DNA from: an uncultured Acidobacteriota bacterium
GTDB lineage: Bacteria; Acidobacteriota; JAAYUB01
Assembly: GCA_937925645.1 (NCBI GenBank)
Contig: CALAMB010000115.1
Span: forward strand, 1-8,566
Length of the DNA: 8,566 nt
Direction: 5' to 3'
Of the stretch, positions 6,069 through 8,566 are shown one piece after another. The notes under the pieces are model-generated. The model ran no database searches. It had not been told where the DNA came from and saw nothing but the letters and a program-made list of their open reading frames with translations. Made by a program: the position numbers and the translations under genes. How positions within the stretch are numbered: position 1 is the first letter of the stretch; every line of letters begins with the position of its first letter.

Positions 6069-7070
6069 ATGCGCGCACCTTCCAACATCCACCGACTCAC
6101 TCTGCGGACGATCCGCCGGCTGCTTGCCGTCACGCTTGCCGGCGGCGTGGCGCTGGCGGCTCCGGCCGCGTGGCTCCGGTCGCAGGACACGGACGCGCCC
6201 CGCGTGGTGGACGCGCGCGTGGCGCCCGCAGCCGGTCAACTGCTGATCGGGACGCCGTTTGTCTTGGAGATCCGGGTCCAGGCGCCGCCCGCCGGCCGGT
6301 GGGCGCTCCCCGAATACCCGCGGCGGTATGGTGACTTCACCCTCCGGACCGCCCGCGTCGAATCCGCCGGCCGGACCGGTTACGATGTGATCCGGCTGGA
6401 ACTTCAGGCGTTCAGGACCGGCCGGATCCCGCTGCCGGCCATCCCCATCGTCTGGCGAAACCCGGCGGGCGCCGATATCCCGGTGGCGTATCCCCCCGGC
6501 GAGATCGCCGTGGCGAGCCTGCTGCGTGGGGCGGGGCCTTTCGCCCCCCAGCCGCCCCGGGGCGGCCTGGCGGCGCCTGCCGGCGGCCTCCCTGTCTGGT
6601 TGTGGATCCTGAGCGGTGCGGTCCTGGCCGCTGCCGCAGGGGCGGGCTGGTGGTTGTGGCGGCGCAGACGTTCGCCGGCGCCCGACCTCGTCTCCCCGCG
6701 GGAAGTCAACCTGGCTTACTTCCGGGAGCGCCTGAACCGGGTGTGGGGGCAGCGCGACGCCGCCCGTTCCCCGCAGGAGCTGTCCGGACGGCTGGTGGAC
6801 GTCTTCCGGGACTTCCTGGCCTGGCGGTTCCGCACCGACCTGCACGCCCTGACCACCACCGAACTCTGCCTGCGGCTGGCCGGACCGGAGGCGGCCGGGC
6901 CGGACGGCATCGAGCCGATCCGGACCGTGCTGGCCGCCGCCGACGAATCGCGTTTTTCCTTCACGGCCGCCGACGCCCACGCCCTGGTGGCCGCATTTAA
7001 CGAGATTATGGACCGACTGGGACCGCGTGATGCCCCACCTGCCGTCGACACTCAAGTTCGCTCAGCCTGA
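6069..7070 (+). CDS. BatD/DUF4381-like membrane protein
   Basis: This 333-residue protein begins with a basic, hydrophobic signal-like segment (about 13-35). A beta-rich extracytoplasmic domain (about 43-150) follows, which includes a GTPFVLEIRVQAP stretch (61-73) typical of BatD-type immunoglobulin-like domains. A proline/glycine-rich linker leads to one membrane helix (about 175-197) ending in RRRR. The cytoplasmic helical domain (about 208-318) contains LVDVFRDFLAWRF and a LTTTEL motif, as seen in BatD and DUF4381 C-termini. Full BatD proteins are typically much longer, so this is a short form. BatD partners VWA proteins and MoxR ATPases in envelope maintenance or stress tolerance, although the molecular role is poorly defined. 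The ATG is chosen for frame and the signal segment; the GGAG directly before it is too close to be a good ribosome binding site. It overlaps the VWA gene by 41 bases. Confidence 0.7.
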   Translation: MRAPSNIHRLTLRTIRRLLAVTLAGGVALAAPAAWLRSQDTDAPRVVDARVAPAAGQLLIGTPFVLEIRVQAPPAGRWALPEYPRRYGDFTLRTARVESAGRTGYDVIRLELQAFRTGRIPLPAIPIVWRNPAGADIPVAYPPGEIAVASLLRGAGPFAPQPPRGGLAAPAGGLPVWLWILSGAVLAAAAGAGWWLWRRRRSPAPDLVSPREVNLAYFRERLNRVWGQRDAARSPQELSGRLVDVFRDFLAWRFRTDLHALTTTELCLRLAGPEAAGPDGIEPIRTVLAAADESRFSFTAADAHALVAAFNEIMDRLGPRDAPPAVDTQVRSA

Positions 7071-8040
7071 GCTGTGGCTCTGGGCGCTCGCGACGCTGGC
7101 CGTGCTGGCGGGATTGCGCCTGCTGGTCTTCCGCCGGCGCCGCCCGGGCATCTTCTTCCCGGGCGCCGAATGGCTGGCGCCGCACTCCGGCCGGGCCCGC
7201 CTGCTGCCTTACCTGGCCAACGGCCTGATCGCGCTGGCCGCGCTGGCCCTGTTCGTGGCTCTGGGCCGGCCTTACACGGAGACGTTCCGCGAGGAGACGG
7301 CCGCTGAAGGCGTGGACATCGTCCTCGTGCTGGACATCTCCACGTCGATGTCCGCGGAGGATTTCGAACCGGACAACCGCCTGGCCTCGGCCAAGGCGGT
7401 CATCCGGGATTTCATCCGCCGCCGGCCCCACGACCGGCTGGCCCTGATCACCTTCGCCGCCGACGCGTACGTGGTCTGCCCCCTGACCGCCGACCATTAC
7501 TCTCTGGAGGCTCTGCTGGATTCGGTGGAGCTGATCCCCTTCGACGCCGACGGCACCGCCATCGGCATGGCGCTGGCCTCGGCGGTCAACCGGCTGCGGG
7601 ATTCCCCGGCGCGGAGCCGCCTGGCTGTCCTTCTCACAGACGGCGCCAACAACCGTGGCGAGGTGTCGCCGCTGCAGGCGGCGGAATTCTGCGGGCGGTT
7701 CAACGTCCGCGTGTACACGGCCGGGATCGGCACGGACGCCGAGACCCGGGTGATGGCGCGCGCGCCTGACGGTTCACCCACCTGGATCCGCGCCCGGGTG
7801 GATTTCGACCCCCAGGTGCTCACCGAGATCGCCCGCGCCACCGGCGGGCAGTCGTTCCTCGCATCCGACGCCGCCGGGCTGGACCAGGTCTACCGCGAAA
7901 TCGACCGGATGGAAAAAACCGTGCTCGAGAAACGGCGCATTCCCGACCGCCGCGAGCTGCTACCGATCTGCCTGTGGTTCGCCCTGGGCTGCCTTGTGGC
8001 GGCCGCGGCCCTGTACAGCCTGGCGCCCGCCTGCATCTGA
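7030..8040 (+). CDS. BatA-like von Willebrand factor A domain membrane protein
   Basis: This 336-residue membrane protein has two N-terminal membrane helices (about 14-34 and 59-79), a VWA domain (about 95-290) and a C-terminal helix (about 311-331). This is the BatA/BatB arrangement. The metal-ion-dependent adhesion site is complete: D102-x-S104-x-S106 in DISTSMS, T176 in DGTAIG and D204 in LLTDGANN, so divalent metal-dependent protein binding is expected. The tail DPQVLTEIARATGGQSF (260-276) is a typical BatA feature. A GTG at 7027 immediately precedes the chosen ATG and could also start the protein. The start lies inside the end of the BatD-like gene, implying translational coupling. The usual partners MoxR, DUF58, BatB and BatC are not adjacent: a mutase gene follows and a glycosyltransferase-like gene precedes the pair. 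Confidence 0.9.
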   Translation: MPHLPSTLKFAQPELWLWALATLAVLAGLRLLVFRRRRPGIFFPGAEWLAPHSGRARLLPYLANGLIALAALALFVALGRPYTETFREETAAEGVDIVLVLDISTSMSAEDFEPDNRLASAKAVIRDFIRRRPHDRLALITFAADAYVVCPLTADHYSLEALLDSVELIPFDADGTAIGMALASAVNRLRDSPARSRLAVLLTDGANNRGEVSPLQAAEFCGRFNVRVYTAGIGTDAETRVMARAPDGSPTWIRARVDFDPQVLTEIARATGGQSFLASDAAGLDQVYREIDRMEKTVLEKRRIPDRRELLPICLWFALGCLVAAAALYSLAPACI

Positions 8041-8053
8041 GCGCCGGTGGCGC
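8041..8053. other. Small hairpin directly after the VWA gene
   Basis: GCGCC (8041-8045) pairs with GGCGC (8049-8053) around a 3-base loop, starting one base after the stop codon. There is no T-tract. It may help end the Bat-like transcript but is short enough to arise by chance in GC-rich DNA. Confidence 0.2.
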
Positions 8054-8065
8054 CGTCGGAGCACA

Positions 8066-8144
8066 ATTACCGTAATAGTTAAATATTCTTCCAGGAACGC
8101 ACGTCCTGCATTATAATTTCTCTTTCCCATTTCGCACGGAGGAG
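8066..8144 (+). promoter_or_regulatory. Promoter region of the mutase gene: inverted repeat, -10 box and strong ribosome binding site
   Basis: This AT-rich island contains an inverted repeat ATTAC-C-GTAAT (8066-8076), a TATAAT at 8112-8117 and GGAGGAG at 8138-8144, six bases before the ATG. The -35 at the best spacing (TTCCAG, 8089-8094) is poor, so an activator may be needed. The inverted repeat sits just upstream of that -35 position and is a candidate operator. Promoter and ribosome binding site are well supported by position; regulator identity is unknown. Confidence 0.5.
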
Positions 8145-8150
8145 TGATCC

Positions 8151-8566
8151 ATGGCCGACACACCCAAGCGGACGACTTCCGGAATCGACATTCAGGAGAC
8201 GTATCGCCCGGACGATCTGTCCGGCTTCGACTACACGGCGCAGCTCAACGACTCGGGCAGCTACCCCTACACCCGCGGGATCTATCCCGGGATGTACCGG
8301 CAGCGCCTCTGGACCATGCGCCAGTACGCCGGCTACGCCACCGCCGAGGAGAGCAACAAGCGGTACCGCTATCTCCTGGAGCAGGGCCAGACCGGCCTCA
8401 GCGTGGCCTTCGACCTGCCCACCCAGATCGGCCTGGATTCCGACCATGCGCTGGCCGAAGGCGAAGTGGGCAAGGTGGGCGTCGCCATCGACTCGGTGGA
8501 GGACATGGCCGCGCTGTTCCACGAGATCCCCCTGGACAAGGTGTCCACTTCCATGACCATCAACGC
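8151..8566 (+). CDS. Methylmalonyl-CoA mutase large subunit, N-terminal part (C-terminus off the right edge)
   Basis: The first 138 residues of a coenzyme B12-dependent acyl-CoA mutase large chain are present; the enzyme interconverts methylmalonyl-CoA and succinyl-CoA in the cytoplasm (propionate and odd-chain or branched-chain degradation, or the reverse route). Family landmarks are [20 protein letters not shown] (38-57), [13 protein letters not shown] (57-69), [11 protein letters not shown] (82-92), [20 protein letters not shown] (96-115) and VSTSMTIN (131-138). The tyrosine Y59 in RQYAG is the residue that is phenylalanine in isobutyryl-CoA mutases, which favours a true methylmalonyl-CoA mutase. 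The second discriminating residue and the B12 domain, if encoded in the same chain, lie outside. The ATG is set by GGAGGAG six bases upstream. Confidence 0.93.
   Translation, partial: MADTPKRTTSGIDIQETYRPDDLSGFDYTAQLNDSGSYPYTRGIYPGMYRQRLWTMRQYAGYATAEESNKRYRYLLEQGQTGLSVAFDLPTQIGLDSDHALAEGEVGKVGVAIDSVEDMAALFHEIPLDKVSTSMTIN

Noticed and set aside
5769..7055. A 428-residue minus-strand frame opposite the glycosyltransferase-like and BatD-like genes
   Set aside because: It is antisense to two genes, of biased Arg/Gly/Pro composition and without motifs or a ribosome binding site.

Overview
The window is a compact, GC-rich stretch of ordinary bacterial chromosome with nine protein genes, two of them cut by the window edges. 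It shows no tRNA, rRNA, CRISPR array, insertion sequence or phage gene. Intergenic gaps are short, and AT-rich -10-like hexamers stand out in most of them. A family I pyrophosphatase, a short-form BatD/BatA pair and a stand-alone methylmalonyl-CoA mutase large chain on a GC-rich backbone would fit an Acidobacteriota-like or related deep-branching Gram-negative lineage. That placement is an inference from gene content and style only, and I hold it weakly.

Left part (1-2078). A lipoate ligase/octanoyltransferase-family gene, cut at the left edge, and a tandem-domain universal stress protein are both on the minus strand. The lipoate-family gene appears to have its own promoter, overlapping the 3' end of the stress gene. 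A divergent intergenic region with two facing, overlapping -10 boxes then separates the stress gene from a plus-strand inorganic pyrophosphatase whose active-site residues are all present.

Centre (2135-5015). Three minus-strand genes read Nudix hydrolase, membrane-anchored alpha/beta hydrolase, membrane sensor histidine kinase. Both junctions are 4-base ATGA overlaps, so this is almost certainly one translationally coupled operon. No response regulator accompanies the kinase. The Nudix gene probably starts at a GTG with a good ribosome binding site, not at the more upstream ATG, because a promoter-like sequence covers that ATG.

Right part (5184-8566), all plus strand. First comes a family 2 glycosyltransferase-like protein whose metal-binding DxD motif is not recognisable. 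Next are a BatD/DUF4381-like membrane protein and a BatA-like von Willebrand factor A protein, overlapping by 41 bases. They resemble the Bat/MoxR systems, but no MoxR ATPase or DUF58 gene is next to them. Last is the start of a methylmalonyl-CoA mutase large subunit behind its own promoter, a small inverted repeat and a strong ribosome binding site.

I found no clearly undescribed system. The most interesting items are the Nudix-hydrolase-kinase operon, the degenerate glycosyltransferase, the MoxR-less Bat pair and the face-to-face promoters at about 1450.
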